Shown: positions 1-12,690, counted from the first letter of the stretch. The stretch is DNA of 64,000 nt from Multifurca ochricompacta (GCA_022496185.1 WTXG01000167.1:1-64000); one strand, 5' to 3'. Notes: generated by a model not told the origin, from the sequence alone. A program made the numbers and translations.

Positions 1-13
1 TTTGTCGGGTCTG

Positions 14-1542
14 TTAACGTCTCCCATGGAACATCCCACGCGCGCGGCAGGTATGGCAAATGTGGAAGGTGCAAGCCGGGGACCCAAAAGATGATGGTGA
101 AGATGGCGATAATGGTGATGGAAAGGAAAGGAAAACGAGGCAGGAGTCATACATATCCATTGGGGACACGTCCGAGCCAACCATCCACATGGCGCTCGAA
201 AGCACACTGTCACCAATCACGGCAGTGATCTCGATTTCGATCGAGGACGATTTGCTCGGGTTGAAATGGCGCGGGAGCTCGCACGACATTTGCAGCTTCT
301 GAGGCTCGCTGAGCAGGTTCATGATGTGCAATGGGGAGAAGGAGTCGTCAGTGTGCGATTCTATGCCGTTGGGGTGAACGTGAATCTGGTACTGCGCTGC
401 AGCGAGGGTGAGGTTCCAAGACGCGGGTCTTCATCATCACATCGAGATCTTGCCACCGGTGGCGACCATCATGAGATCGGCCATCGGCTCTCGCATGCTC
501 TCGGTGAAGTGATATGTGAGGATGCGGCAGGCATGCCAAGCGACCTGAAATCCCACCCACATGAGCATGAATACCACGGTCATCTTGCTCAAGACGAAGT
601 AGGTGAATGCGAGTGAGAAGATGTGTAGAAGCCCACCGATGGACCACATGAGCCTCCACCATATCGAGGTCCTTGGCTCAGCAAGGAGACCAAGGACGAC
701 CTTCTTCTCGCCGCCAGCCTTCTTCCATGTGGGCAAATCGCCGATGATGACATCGAGGTTTCCGATATCGCCGAGCCTCCACGCAAGAAACTTTCCTCGA
801 AAAGTGATGATGCACCCAAAGACGAAGAAGAACGCGAAATGGATGGCCAAAATGACCGCCAGGTAATGTGCGCCATTAGTCCAGTACCAATACAGTTCTA
901 AGCACTTAAGCAGTGACAACGCGAGTGCCGGCGACTGGATGATGGTCGTGCGGACGCGTAAAAGTGGATTTTGGATACCTACGTAGACGGTGAGTGGATC
1001 ACGAGGAAGAGTTTTTTTGAGCCCTTCAACTACGCGCATGGTCGAACGGTCGAAAGCATAGACGTCTTTACACGAGGGGTGGTCCCTCGACAATGGTTCA
1101 CTTTGTGCCCTCTGTAAATAAATTAATTCGTTGGTGACTCCACAAGAGAGAGAAAGTCTACCCGCAAAGCATTTGCATCACAAGACACGCCCAATGGTTG
1201 ATGGTCAAAAGTGCGCCGGACCTTGATTGCCTGGCGGGATTTGCGCGCGAGTTTCAAATCCAGTCCGACCGCTCTATCGGAAGCAATACTCCTCAATCCC
1301 AGCAGCGATCTGAGCCACCCAGGACTCGCCCCGCTGATGAAAGCCTTGATAACAGAAGGGGCTCCGAACACACTGGCGATGCTCCAGACCAAACCAGCTG
1401 GTCCTCTCTCTCCCAGTGCGAGCTTCTCGGCGATGTCGGACCCGATGAGAGTCGTCAATGCGGTGAATGGAACGAGGTCGTTTCCGAGATTGATGGACTG
1501 GATACCCAGGCCGTCAGAGGTCACAGAAGTGGAATTTGGCAT
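14..1542 (-). CDS. Multi-exon integral membrane protein, unknown function
   Basis: I read three exons: 1162-1542, 457-1111 and 14-396. The introns are 1112-1161 (50 bp, GTAG..ACAG) and 397-456 (60 bp, ending CTGCAG). The three exons sum to 473 codons with no frame break, which supports the model. The start is the ATG at 1542; the next upstream ATG runs straight into a stop. The N-terminal third is soluble. The middle has at least three strongly hydrophobic spans, around THYLAV..FFFVFGC, GGLLHIFSLAFTYF and VFMLMWVGFQVAW. The C-terminal part holds the motif IGDSVLSSAMW followed by MDMYDSC. I know this arrangement as a hypothetical membrane-protein family of agaricomycetes but can name no function. 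The tail after DSCLVF is low complexity, so a further intron and a longer protein running off the window edge are possible. Confidence 0.6.
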
Positions 1543-2879
1543 GCCTTGGTCGGAGGTTCAAGGGACATGCATGAGCCTTGAGGTGGCATATATATGCTGG
1601 TAGCAGTGACGTGAACTTCCGTTACAACGGCGTCTTCCCCTTGTCAATGAGAATTTCTTCTCACCGTTGCCTTCTGCTAACGCCACTTGAGTTTGTTTTC
1701 AAGGATTATATGCTATATTCTTCTGCTAGACAAACGGGGGAGCATAGATGAGCATCTCACGATCATAGGCGTACTTCAGCTGATTTTTGGACGTGGTACT
1801 GAATTCCGACTCGCGCACTGCAAGTGGTCCTTTGTTGTCAGTCACTTCGAGGACTCAAACCCATCACCATCACACGCTGTCAACCGCTTTTGTGTGCTAT
1901 CGTGCTATCAGTCGCTATCAGTCGCTCTCGCACGCTTAATTCTAGTTATTTGCAATTGCTTGCTTTCAAGAATAAGTCAGATCAATCACTACTGGCCGCT
2001 CTCAGTCTCGCTATCACCGCTATCAGCCGTTCTCAAACCGTTGCTCTCGTTTTCGCTACCATCGCTTTCCTTGCAAGCTCGTATACTACATCGACATGTG
2101 TCATTCCGGATTCCGCCAACCCTTTTACATGCACTGCCCCACCCATTCTGATCCCTGTCACCCACTCGCACCCATTACACTACTACCCCATTGCCAGTGT
2201 CGTTACAACCAGGAATAAAACTGCTTTTTTGTACTGCATTTTATTTTGTGTGAGGCTTAATAAAACTCGAAAAGCTGGTCTCAGAGCACTCAAATAGCTC
2301 TGGGAGTGATGTACCTTGCATAAGAAGCTGGGAGCCGATTTAACGGCTTTGGCGGCTTTGACCGCTCTGAAAAGCGGCCATTCCTGATGGGATCCCTATA
2401 TGTCCACATTCACTGTCTTGCAAAACGCGACCCAAACTGGCGATAATGGGAGTAGCGGTTGACCAACGTCCAGACCTTGGAGGGGGGTAGCCTGTCCGTT
2501 AGATCGGCTTGTTCTTGTCCCCCTCTTATCGACGCCCATCCAGATCTAGATTTAGCACATCGAGTGCAAAATGAGAAGCATACGCACATTCTACATCTAG
2601 CAAGATACAGAGCAAAGCATAACATTCTGCACCAGGGGCAGATACATAAATTCACCTATGTTTTTGCCAGTGAGCATGTCAGAATGTTATGTTTTACGGT
2701 GGCGGCTAGATTTAAACAATGAACAACATATTTTGCCTTGTGCAAAACGCGGCAGCCCCCAGCTGTGTGGACAGCGTTGAACCCTGATGAACGATTGTCG
2801 TACACATGAGAAACGCACTGCAGCGTCATCTCACTGTCGAACCAAAGCACGACTTCCATCCTACAGAGGCGTCAATGGT
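1543..2879. other. Intergenic stretch, no supported gene
   Basis: This stretch holds the presumed promoter of the minus-strand membrane-protein gene at its left end. Beyond that I see only short open frames without family resemblance and AT-rich sequence with a few short repeats (for example CGCTATCA around 1905-2035). No gene is called. Confidence 0.4.
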
Positions 2880-3410
2880 TAGCCGTCAAACGCAAGGCTC
2901 CCGCCTTTCTCGCTCGTCTTGGAAGCAGGGCCCACAAACGCTTCTTTGTCGACCTTGCTGATAAGACTTACCTACGCCTTAACTGGCCACGCATCAATTG
3001 GCGAACATAGCACTTTCCATTGTAACCATTGCAGAGCCAACGTCCTACACTCACGTGAACACGTTCTGACAAATTGCAAGTATGTTTCCTCTTTTCTCTC
3101 TCATTACTTTACTGGAAAACACATTCAAAAAAAAAAAAAGATGATCTCATTGCTCAATTCTTAAAAAATAATCCAATGGCATTCTCTTTCGAGGACCTTC
3201 CTCTTGATGTACCGTGAAATTTTCTTTCTCCTCTTTTTGAATACTTATAAACGCGTCACTACGTTTCTTTTCAGCTGCACTACTGTATAGCCGGACATTA
3301 TGTCTCTCTCTCCTCTCTCTCTCCGACGTCGAGCGCAATGCGTACATACATGTTTCATGTCCATACATACACAAATACAACTTTCTTGAATAAATAAATA
3401 AAGAACCTTA
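2880..3410 (+). mobile_element. Decayed 3' end of a LINE retrotransposon
   Basis: Around 2955-3085 the plus strand reads ALTGHASIGEH, then CNHC and SREHVLTNC. This is the C-terminal zinc-like tail that follows the RNase H domain in Tad-type fungal LINE ORF2 proteins; the LINE at 43-58 kb has ATGHAFIAEYH and CHC at the same place. A short A-run and a second coding-like piece (FLKNNPMAFSFEDLPLD, about 3140-3210) follow. The element ends near a (AATA)n-rich tail at 3388-3405. It is 5'-truncated with frame breaks, so a dead copy. Confidence 0.5.
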
Positions 3411-4260
3411 CACGAGGGATTTTCCGATTAGACGACTGTGTCATGTGACTCAGCCCTCTCATTCATAGCTCATAGCCAATGCCTCCCCGTCCAGACGACA
3501 ACAGGGTTTTTTTGGCCACTTGCGGATCAATTGTTGACTGACGTAACTCTAGACAATATCCGTCCATTAGACAAAGTCAAGAATACCGTTGACAATGGTC
3601 AGGTGTCTGAAAGGATGCCAGGGTATCTCCCTACAGCAGGCTCTTTCGTTTTTGCCCAACCCAATAGATCAGGAGACTTTTCCACTTACCAATTCCGTGA
3701 GCGGATTGTGTTGATGTTGTCCACGCTTGCTAAAAAGCTCCCGAAGAAATTTTAAGCCAAGTCAGAAATTACGAGTGTAAAGTGTATTGTAGATATGTGG
3801 AGGGCACGTGTGTCTGGCTAACACAAAACATTTAATTCTCAGCTCTACCCGCTATCTGAAATATCTTTCTGCCTGTGGTGTTAACTACCCAGTGTGGAAT
3901 TATTTCAGAAACTTGTACCTGAAATACATCATTTCTCCACATTTTATTATCCTTTTTTTACTAACATGAAATAATCTATTCTGTTGCTATTTCAGTTCAG
4001 CCCTATTTTAGCCATCATGAAATCGCCCCCTGCCTGTTGTGCCTCTGGGAACTCCATCTATGCTTCATGCATATATATTTTATATGTAGATGTGATGAGG
4101 GAATTCTCCGAAGGTAGTAGGATGGGAAAAGTTTTATTGAGGTCGGAATAACATTCAAGTTCATGGGTTATGGGTCGATCAATGTAGAGCTGGCTTAATA
4201 GCAAATAGCAAGGGTTAGTGGGTGTCGCATCACCGAACGGGAACATCCTCTGGCTCTGGG
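3411..4260. other. Intergenic stretch, no supported gene
   Basis: One open frame of about 105 codons (3438-3755, plus) has no recognisable motif and lies in AT-rich DNA, so I do not call it. Nothing else is seen. Confidence 0.35.
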
Positions 4261-4268
4261 TTGATGGG

Positions 4269-5028
4269 TAGGGTTGCGGAAAAAAGGGGTACTTTTTTAC
4301 GAACCCATTATTTACCGGTAATTTACCGGTAATTTACTGGTAATTTACTGGGTCGCTGTGGGAATAGTAATTTACCACCAGGTCACGTGCCAACATGACT
4401 AATATATGAGTTCAAAAATTCAACTAAACTAAATATACAAGTGAGCTGTTGAGCCGGGAACGGATCAGGGTAAGCCGGACCGGATCAGAGGTGACCGGTG
4501 TTGCCGGTGCATTGTAATATATTACTAACATTCCACTCATTTATTATGATTAAGATACAATCCTTATGACTATAGTGCAGCATGCTCTTTACAGTATTTA
4601 AGGACAGTATTTCTGTAGCTTGCACTTCAGTTTTGACTCAAGAACAGGTTCTTTTCGAAGTCAGATGGCAAACTGGATGAGAATTCGGATTATGATGAGG
4701 ATGATAGTTGGTTGGATGAGCCGAATCTTGAGACGTTCCGTCCTGAACTTTCTCTTGAGGTCTCACAATCTGTCATCTCAGTGTCTTGCAGCAGCTCTTT
4801 CTGATGAACCATCAGGTGACATTTCTGTGGCTGCTCCTAACCCTCCAGAAGCTCTCGGAGAGCCCCTAGACAACGACTTCTCGATGGAAATGGAATTATA
4901 TTGAAAACATCACGTGAAAGTATCACGTGGAATTTTTTACGGTAAATTACAGTAAATTACCACCTTCCCATCAGACCCTCTGTAAATTACCAGTAAAATA
5001 TCGGCCTCGAATATTTTCCGCAACCCTA
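4269..5028. mobile_element. Non-autonomous hAT-type DNA transposon, 760 bp
   Basis: The ends are perfect 15 bp inverted repeats, TAGGGTTGCGGAAAA at 4269 and its complement ending at 5028. They are flanked by an 8 bp direct repeat TTGATGGG (4261-4268 and 5029-5036), the target-duplication size of hAT elements. Subterminal GGTAATTTAC-type repeats crowd both ends, which could bind transposase. The interior keeps a short acidic open stretch (4661-4804, DENSDYDEDD) that may be a remnant of a transposase gene. No complete transposase is present. Confidence 0.85.
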
Positions 5029-5036
5029 TTGATGGG

Positions 5037-5817
5037 TGCCCCGGTTTTTAATGAGGCACGTGATTTCTCGCTGTGCCTCAATTAGTCAGCACATTTGGTT
5101 ATTCCAGTTTTATTTATCCTTCCATTGTTTATTTCTTTTTCCTTACCTTGCGCACTGGTATGGTAATGGTATGAATGAGAGGTACCCACACCGCGTGTGT
5201 AATGGTACTGGTACCTTTCAGGTTCCATCAATGGGGGGACTTGTTCGAAACTATTGTACTCATTCTCCCGAGGAGCGCTGTTAACTCGCAAAAGCAGGAA
5301 TCTTTATCAACTTTGCGCCAGATGCTGTCACTGTCAATAAACACTGCGGCGGAGTTCCAAGGAGCAAGGAGAGGAGACAATTAAGGTGCCTCAATTGGGA
5401 GGCAAAACAAAAAGAGCCACTTAGGCGGGAATGTCGGCCCGGTCCGAGTGGTCAGGTCATCCTTTTCGACGTCGACGACGAGTCTACGACGAGGTCGTCC
5501 TAGACGAGATGGAGGCTGAACGTTGTTCGAACGTTTGGAAACTTTCCATGGCCGTGGCACGCACAATTCAATCTCATTAACTTCCTTTTTTATTATTATC
5601 AGGAACGAGGATAAAAGAATCCTTTTTTTCCTATTATCGGGGGGGGGGTTCTCCACTCCACAGTTGTACGCCCTGCTCCCCAATAATGCCAACACTCGAC
5701 TTTTTTTTTGTTTCCTTCCAAACCCCGTTTTTGTTACATGTACAAGTCCAAGCCACATAAAAGAATCATATTGACCCCTCCACCTCTCCCCCAACTCAAC
5801 ACATCCGAACGCAAGTC
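5037..5817. other. Intergenic stretch, no supported gene
   Basis: No gene seen. The right part contains short homopolymer runs (G9 near 5640, T9 near 5701) and leads into the CT-rich promoter of the next gene. Confidence 0.4.
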
Positions 5818-5907
5818 GTTCCCCCCCCTCCCCCTCCCCCACTTTACTTTCCCTTTCCCTTTCCCTTTACTTTTCCCTTCACCTTTCCCTTTCCCCTCTT
5901 ATTTGGC
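5818..5907 (+). promoter_or_regulatory. CT-rich tract directly before the start codon
   Basis: About 80 bases are almost pure pyrimidine on the plus strand (C-runs, then repeated TTTCCC), ending just before the ATG at 5908. CT-rich blocks near the transcription start are common in strongly expressed basidiomycete and other fungal genes. The role here is inferred from position and composition only. Confidence 0.45.
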
Positions 5908-6807
5908 ATGGCCACTACAACCATTTACGCCACTCAGGTATCCGCTGGCGGATACACCCACACTCACGTACACGGCTATCGTCCCATCTCACGCCCTCCC
6001 ACTCCCGTGAGCCCCACATTGGTCAACCCACCACCGCGCTACACCCAGCGTCCGTCGATCAAGCTCAGCGTCTCTAGCGCGGGTACAGACATTCTCAACG
6101 CTGTCGTGACCGATGAGACGGGCAAATTGTTATACTCCACCTCGAGTAACTCGAAGCGCACGAAGCTACTCTCGTGCGGAAATAGTAACAATAACAACAA
6201 CAGCAGCAGCAGTAACAAAGCAGAGGTGGCCACTGTCGAGTGGGATCGATCTAGTCCACGTATTATGTTCCGAGGGAAGAAGATGAAGTGTAAGGAATGG
6301 CTCCCACTCGCAGGGTCTGAGACCGAGTACGTTTCCCGTCGTTTTTCTTTTTTTAAATTTTTTAACTTAAAAATGCTCTCGCCCGTGCGCCTGCTGCTGT
6401 TTACGCAAAATTGACCAGGGCTCGCACCCTCACGCACGGTGATGCACAATTCACCTGGATGCAGAATTCAACCTCTGGCTACGTGCGTATTCCCCCCCCC
6501 CCCTCCCCCCCCTTTCCCTCCTCCCCGTCGTCCCTTTCACGCGAACTGACCTGGACCCCCCCCCTCTCAGATGATCCCAGCCGACCGACCTGGTCTCGCT
6601 GTGGCAAAGTGGCGTATCAAGTCACGTACCGACCAACTCCGTCTGGAGATATTCCAAGAGGCACTCGTGGAACCCGGTCTTCTCGAAGCTATCATCCTTT
6701 CCATCGTCTTGCTTAGGTCAGGACGCACCCTTGGAGACACTTCCGAGGGAATCCCCTTTTCTTCCCCGAGATTCTACTCCATGTCTGGCATCATGCAAAC
6801 ACGTTGA
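5908..6807 (+). CDS. DUF6593-like protein, first of a tandem pair
   Basis: Three exons (5908-6326, 6419-6482, 6571-6807) join into 240 codons with no frame break, for a 239-residue protein. The N-terminus is Pro/Thr-rich, followed by an Asn/Ser run (from NNNNNSSSS). The core is EWDRSSPRIMF, then KCKEWLPL, then a C-terminal stretch with LGDTSEGIPF. This order matches the DUF6593 family, common and often multi-copy in agaricomycetes, with no assigned reaction. Both introns are short; the second is crowded with C-runs. The gene 825 bp downstream has the same intron positions and phases and the same core motifs, so the two arose by tandem duplication. No signal peptide or membrane span is visible. 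Confidence 0.8.
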
Positions 6808-7631
6808 GGCTCTTTTTTTCTTTTTTTCATGTTTTTTTTTTTTCTTTTCCCTTTAGATAACCGAAACGAAATGATGATGATGTCAGAGTTATGGTAACTG
6901 TTATGCCTGTTTTGTTGTATGTATTTACTTGTTATATGCAATGTACCCTTGCGATCCTTCCGTCGCTCCATCTTCTGTACCTGTACCAATAGCACTTATG
7001 TTGTTCGCTGTGCGGCTTTTTAATCAGTAAACCCCATTTTATTTCATTTTCTCTCTCCAACTCTTTAAGCAGTTCCTAGAGCGTCCTTGACGCGTTTTTG
7101 GGGATTTTCTGCCGGTGGCTCAGTCATTGATCATCATGAGTTGAACTGTACGTTTTTATACTATGTCATGCATGAAGATGATCTTGTGTGCACAAGAAAC
7201 TTAAGGGGGGTAGGGGGGTAGACAACTGAATAAGGAGCAACATAATGTGCACTTTGTAGTTGTTAATTTTGTAGTTTCATACATACAGCCCCGCAACAAG
7301 CACAGGGTTCTTCTTGTTCCCCTTCGCTTGTCTCTCTCGGTTCTCGGGGGTTTACTTATCGGCCATCAGCCCATCACCACCATTGAGTTATCAAATTATT
7401 TTTAGGCAAAGTTGTTGAAACGAAACAAACTGTACACCCAAAAATGGATATAAAGAAACGTCCGAAAATGGACATCACCTTGTCCTCCTCCTCCTCCTCC
7501 TCTTTGCCACAGAACAAGTGAACCCTCGGACAGCCCACTTGAACTACTACATAAGTATCCATCATGACGACTAACAAAGAACCCAAACTCAAAACCCAAC
7601 AACAACCCCTACGCACACATTATATCAAAAA
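6808..7631. other. Spacer between the tandem DUF6593-like genes
   Basis: This holds the 3' flank of the first gene (T-rich tracts near 6810-6850) and the promoter region of the second. A (CCT)n run at 7487-7502 lies about 130 bp before the second start. No further gene seen. Confidence 0.5.
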
Positions 7632-8678
7632 ATGGCCACCATGATCTTCACCGAGCCACCAGCTTATACTCCAGGGGGTCCTACGTTAAACCAACCACGA
7701 CAACAAGAAGATGTCCTTGAAGATGTCCTTCGTCCATCCTCTTCTACACCCCCACCAGCATACACAGAACGTACAGCACGTAAATTCAATATAATCTCCT
7801 CCTCCTCTGGCACTGGCACTGGCACTGGCACTGGCACTGGCATTGGCATTCTGAACGCGTCAATAATTGATGCTGTGACCGGTCGTTTGATCTACACCAC
7901 CTCCACAGATCCCAAGATTAAAAAGACCTCGGTCCAGAGGAGGAGGCGCGTCGTCGGTGTCTCAACATCGTCCTCGGAGTATCTCCTCTCCGATTCAGAT
8001 ACCGAGTCTTCCTTAACGTGCTCGTCGTCGGATAACGAAGGGATAGAACTAGCTCGATTTGGGTGGGATCGCTCAAGTCCACGCGTGCGATTGTTGTTGT
8101 TCGACGTGAAGAAGAAGAAGAAGCAACCCAAGGTGAAATGTAAAGATTGGCTCCCACTCGTCGGCACTACTGCCACTTCAAAGTCGAATACTTTACGGTA
8201 CGGGTACCCTTTTTTTTTTTTCATTGTTAAAGAAAAAGACTGATTGGTTTGGGTCGTCGTTATAGGTCCCGCTTGCTCACGCTACATGACATGCGATACA
8301 TAATCACAGAGCGCAAAGACGGCGTCGGCTACGTATGTTACCCTCATCATCCCCCCTCCTTTTTCCTCCTCACTCTTCTAAATCTGTCATTTACATATCT
8401 AGCTTCTCCGCGCCGACAACAACAACAACAATACCTCCTCCCCTACATCCTTCCTCCCTCTCGCACGCTGGCGTGCAACATCGTCCGAAGATGCCATAGT
8501 CTCACAACAACGACTCGAACTCTTCGAAGAAACGATCACTACGCCAGGTCTGTTTGACGCTCTCGTCCTCGCTCTCGTCGTCTTGCAATCCCGACAACCG
8601 CTTGGTGACGACTTGCCCGACTCTCTCGATTTGACTTCACCCAAATTTTATGGTGTCGGTGACCTTACTTGGCGTTGA
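7632..8678 (+). CDS. DUF6593-like protein, second of a tandem pair
   Basis: Exons are 7632-8197, 8266-8332 and 8403-8678, together 303 codons with an unbroken frame (302 residues). The core repeats the neighbour: GWDRSSPRVRL, KCKDWLPL, and at the end TTPGLFDALVLALVVLQSR followed by LGDDLPDSLD. Intron 1 is phase 2 and intron 2 phase 0, exactly as in the upstream paralog. It differs by a Thr-Gly dipeptide repeat coded by a GGCACT array near 7808-7850, a Ser-rich acidic insert, and a five-Asn run at the start of exon 3. The protein is about 60 residues longer than its neighbour through these low-complexity inserts. Function unknown. Confidence 0.8.
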
Positions 8679-9364
8679 CGTATAACACAAATAATATCTG
8701 AAATAGTTTTTTCTTTTTTTTGTGTCTATTATTGTATACCTTGGATGGACTTTTCTATTTAGGAGGGGTAAGGGGTGAGGAGCTCGTTTATATATAGGCA
8801 TGTATAATTTAGCTCCGTGATTATCTTCGCGAAAACCCCGAACAGAAGAAGCCTTTGATCCCTACCTTTCTATTCATTCATGGCAGTCCACACCAATGGC
8901 TCGAACAGCATCAGTTCTGAATTACGCGCTGAATGGGCTACTTACTGAGCATGCTGAACGAATGCTGGGATAGTTTAAATTTGGATGAACGTCGTATGAA
9001 TTCATCAAGACTGGGTTGATCCTACTCAGATCTTTTCGTCGGCCTCATCGCCATAGTTTCATTCTTCACATGGCAGCTTGAAATGAAAGACCTTTCGTGT
9101 AACCTCTATTCCAGTCTGTTTATCGAAATCTGGCAGGGTGAGCGACGAGCTTAACGTTCTTAAGGGAAAAAAACCCCCCGATGTAAAGACTCGGAAAGAA
9201 ATAGAAAACGAAACGAATCATGGAAATGAAAAGACAGCCATGGTCAACGAGGGAGGATATAGAAGAAACTTGGCAAAAAATTTCATACCACGCCCAAGCT
9301 AGAGAACCCGGGTGATGAATCATGAAGGAAAGAAGGATAGCACTACAAAAATATACAAGTGTGG
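8679..9364. other. Intergenic stretch, no supported gene
   Basis: Nothing coding is recognised. It separates the DUF6593-like pair from the repeat-rich half of the window. Confidence 0.45.
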
Positions 9365-10045
9365 TGTACGATCGCGAGACCGTGTGAGTTCGATGCGGAG
9401 AGAGGTTTTTTCGCGAGAAAGAGAGAGAGAGGAGAGAGAAAAGTGTCTGATATTGATGATATCCGATGGATGCCGAAATCGTCGATGGTGCTGATGCGTC
9501 GAAAATGCTAGATGCGCCGAATGTGCTGATATGCCGAATATGTCGAAGATTTTGCTGGCTCGTTGCTGCTGTTTCCGTTTGACCTTGTGCTTGTCGTCGT
9601 CGAGATAGTTGCTTTAGTACTCAAGAGAAGAGAAAGTGAGACAGAGAGAATAGCCATTTTTGGTCTGCTTTTGCTGGCTGATCCTACTACAAGCAAAGTA
9701 TGTACATTCATATACCTGTAGAGAGACCTAAGAGAAGTGCGGTTATGAAGTAGAATTTAGGGAGAAAAAGGTTAAAGCCGTGAGAGGCGAGAGCGAGATG
9801 AAAGTGAGAATGAACGGACAGGCGGCCCGGAATGAAAGATGCTAAATAATTTGTTTCGTGCTATGCATCATCAATCAGATTTGTACTGTATCAGTCAGTC
9901 CGAAACTAAAGTCGAATTAATGTCAGAAATTTTATTATCAGAACTTTTTAATGAAAGAGAGTGAGTAGTGACATTCGGGAAAAGTGGGTTGAAGGCGTGA
10001 GAAGGAAAAGCGGACCGTAACGGGCCGAGGTGGATGGCTACCAGC
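9365..10045 (-). repeat. LTR copy B1 (Copia-type LTR family)
   Basis: The sequence begins TGTACGATCGCGAGACC and matches, in order, the LTR copies at 16393-17163 (same strand) and 31571-32280 (opposite strand). The shared core is ACTACAAGCAAAGTATGTAC followed by a TATA-like ATATAC box and GTAGAGAGAC. The promoter would read the minus strand. The far end, which in the other copies finishes with ..TTACA or ..CCTACA, is eroded here. No internal element sequence adjoins it; the next thing leftward of the synthase gene is this LTR. Confidence 0.6.
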
Positions 10046-10295
10046 CGTGGCTGTGTGGCCGATTTCCTGGGGAACCTCAGCGGCACCTGGCCAAAATTGG
10101 GGCCCCGCTCAAGGCTTTCATGTTGACGGCTTCCAAACAACTATTATGATCACAGCCGTTTTTATAGCAAGTTATCATTCTCATTCCATAAAAGAAAAGG
10201 TGGATATGGCCATATTCTATATTCTATGACATCCAGTCTGTAGTTAAACCCGCCTTTAGGTTTCGGGCCCATAGACTTGGAGCATCCCCACGACT

Positions 10296-11560
10296 TTACA
10301 ACTTGGAGTCATCAACATGCTGGGGGCCGACGTCGTAATCCTCTGCGCGCGCCTTCGGCAACAAAGTCGCACACCGCGTCTTCTGGATCTCTTGCGCTTT
10401 ACTTCCAAAGTATCGCCCACTTTCAAAGTTCCACTGATCATTCCCTCTCACCCAGATAGCGAACCCGTCCACATATTGCGCCAGCTCCGAGTCCACTGGC
10501 TCACCAAACTTCGGAATATCATTCTCGTATATCTTCATAAACTTCGCTTCCAGCTTCTTATGGTGTTCGCCAACCCAATCCATGGCCCCTTGGACGTCGG
10601 TCTTCTTCTCCTGCATGACAACCGTTATTATATTGTGGTCGGCGTCCCCGCGAGACTGCTCTATGTTATATGAGGACATATCCTAAGTCAAGCGCAAGTT
10701 TGTCAGACTTGGGACCCAATGGAAGCAGGTGCAACCTACATTGGCCACCCAAATCATGTCGGTAGCCAACATTGATAATTCCTCAATGACAGGGTGGTTA
10801 ACAGCCTCATCGGGGAGGTTCATTCCTAATTCGACGAGCGCAAAAGCTGGCGCGCCACCAATGGTTTCTCTTCTCGCTTCAATGTACTCCTCGATGTTTC
10901 GAATATGCCCGCGGTTTCTATCTGCTGCCTGCTTTACAAGCTCTTTTGAGAAAGCGTCGAAGCTGGCTATGAACCGTTTCTGTGATCCGGGACTAGCCGT
11001 CTTGACAGCCAGCTCCCAGTACCTAAATGAATACCTTCAACACGTGTCCTCGCACTCTCTTATATGCCTTACTGTCTAGTGACCTCGCCGCCGATCCATT
11101 CACCTTTGGGACGAGGGACGTGCGGGTTGCGTAGGGCGTCCATAGCGATGTCTGCATAAACCTGAGCTTCTTCCGCGGTCGCCCTATCTGTATACTCGTC
11201 AAACACGAAGACCATGTTCATAAAATCGCAACCGGTCCGCAGGCGTGCTTCAGGTAAAGAGTTAGCATGCACGATTACTTGGTCTCGGTCGACATTGACC
11301 TACCTTTGTCGTGAAATGGGTACGTCATGCATGCAAGAAGACCTGGCAGGAGTTGAGCCCATGAACTGGTCAAAAAATGGGTGGTCCTGGTTCTTACTGA
11401 ATTCGCAGCGATCAAAGGCGTCCTGAGCTCTGGGGCTGAAAGCCTTAAGGCTTCTCAACCACTCTGCGGATGCTGCCCTGACCTCAACGTGGTCGGGGCT
11501 GATTTGACGAGGCCATTTCCAGTTCTTCAAGGTGTCGGGGAGATAGTATTTGTTGGACAT
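10296..11560 (-). CDS. Trans-sesquiterpene synthase TPS-1 (class I, intact)
   Basis: This should cyclise farnesyl diphosphate to a sesquiterpene using Mg2+ in the cytosol; the product cannot be told from sequence. Exons are 11398-11560, 11304-11342, 11073-11247, 10740-11022 and 10296-10682, with 50-57 bp introns, giving 348 residues, normal for basidiomycete enzymes. The N-terminus has the family motif [12 protein letters not shown]. The first metal site DEYTD lies in exon 3 after [14 protein letters not shown]. The second, ND..S...E, is split by the last intron (..WVAN then [13 protein letters not shown]). The conserved Arg-Tyr pair (GRYFG) is present near the C-terminus. Start chosen at the ATG leading directly into the family N-terminus. 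A nearly identical copy sits 7.1 kb away at 17436-18699. Confidence 0.88.
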
Positions 11561-12690
11561 GGTCGAGGGTCCGGTATTAAAATACAGTGAGTGATGAGAG
11601 TTTGGATGAGAGGGCGGGATGAGGAGCTTGTTTAACGCATCATGAAGCTGTTTTTAAGTCTGTGAATGACCCTCATTCCGACTTTACTTTCAAACTGATC
11701 AACTCATCGTGGTATCGGCAAACGTGCAGAAACCAGACCGTGACTATTGACTCCGGTTTCGATTCATTTCCAATTCCGATGGGCTTGTCTGTTAAGCGTA
11801 CATTCTGGTCCAGGACAGAAGTATCCGTAACCCTGACTTCTAAGCTCGCTTTCCCGCTCGCCACCATGACACGCCCTCCACTATTCGTGGATATCTAACA
11901 TACTACCATGCCATAACTGTCTTAACATTGTCTTAAGGTTCCCCTACCATCTTGTTTATACCCCCAGTATCTCTTTTAGGCTTTTCCCTTCACCTCAGGT
12001 TTAATCCCAGCATCCATGACTTCAATTATGCAGACTTGAAAAAAACATTTATCTCGGATGATATCAACAACTGAAGGTAAGTTTTATTCAAGACGGCATC
12101 TGCATTGAATGGCTTTCATTACCGTCAGCTATATCCTCTCAAGTCTCAGCTATCCTCCTGGCCAACGAGCGCCATTTTAATTTTACTACGACCAGTTCTC
12201 ATTTTGTATCTCTTCCCAGTTCTGCACCGGCTCGTGTGATTCACACTGCGCGCTACCCTCATTCCGTAAGGTCGTGCACTCGTATATTCAATGCCAAGCC
12301 AAATAACTTGGCGCTGAAAAAATGAACCCCATCGCTAGTACTGAGGTTGCGTATGAACAAAAGTAAAGGATAATAAATATACTTGGGTAGATAATATCGT
12401 TTATGCACAAATTATAATGGTATTGTGTTGGCAGGCATTGGCATGCAGCTCCCAAATGGTGGGTACGTTTCTTGGAGGGAGGGTAATACAGCAGTAAGGT
12501 GACGGCACAAGATATACGACGTCTTGTAAAGGTCCAGCAAGACCGGAAACGATGAAAGGTTTTCTTGATACTACTTGGTCATGGACCACAGTCCATAATG
12601 GTATACGCACTCGCATGGTTTTTTTGGGCACTCTAGATCTTGGTTTCCGAACTCCCTTGGGAGCTTTCAAGCCCCTCATGCATTATCGCT
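11561..12690. other. 5' flank of TPS-1, duplicated at 18700-19525
   Basis: Most of this flank recurs upstream of the second synthase copy, but visibly more diverged than the genes themselves. An extra block of about 240 bp (about 11898-12150) is present only here. The segment 12310-12660 is again close to identical with 19160-19510. No gene is recognised. Confidence 0.5.

Noticed and set aside
1687..2297. Two overlapping plus-strand frames of about 155 codons
   Set aside because: They read Ser/Leu-rich translations of repeated CGCTATCA-type sequence with no recognisable domain.
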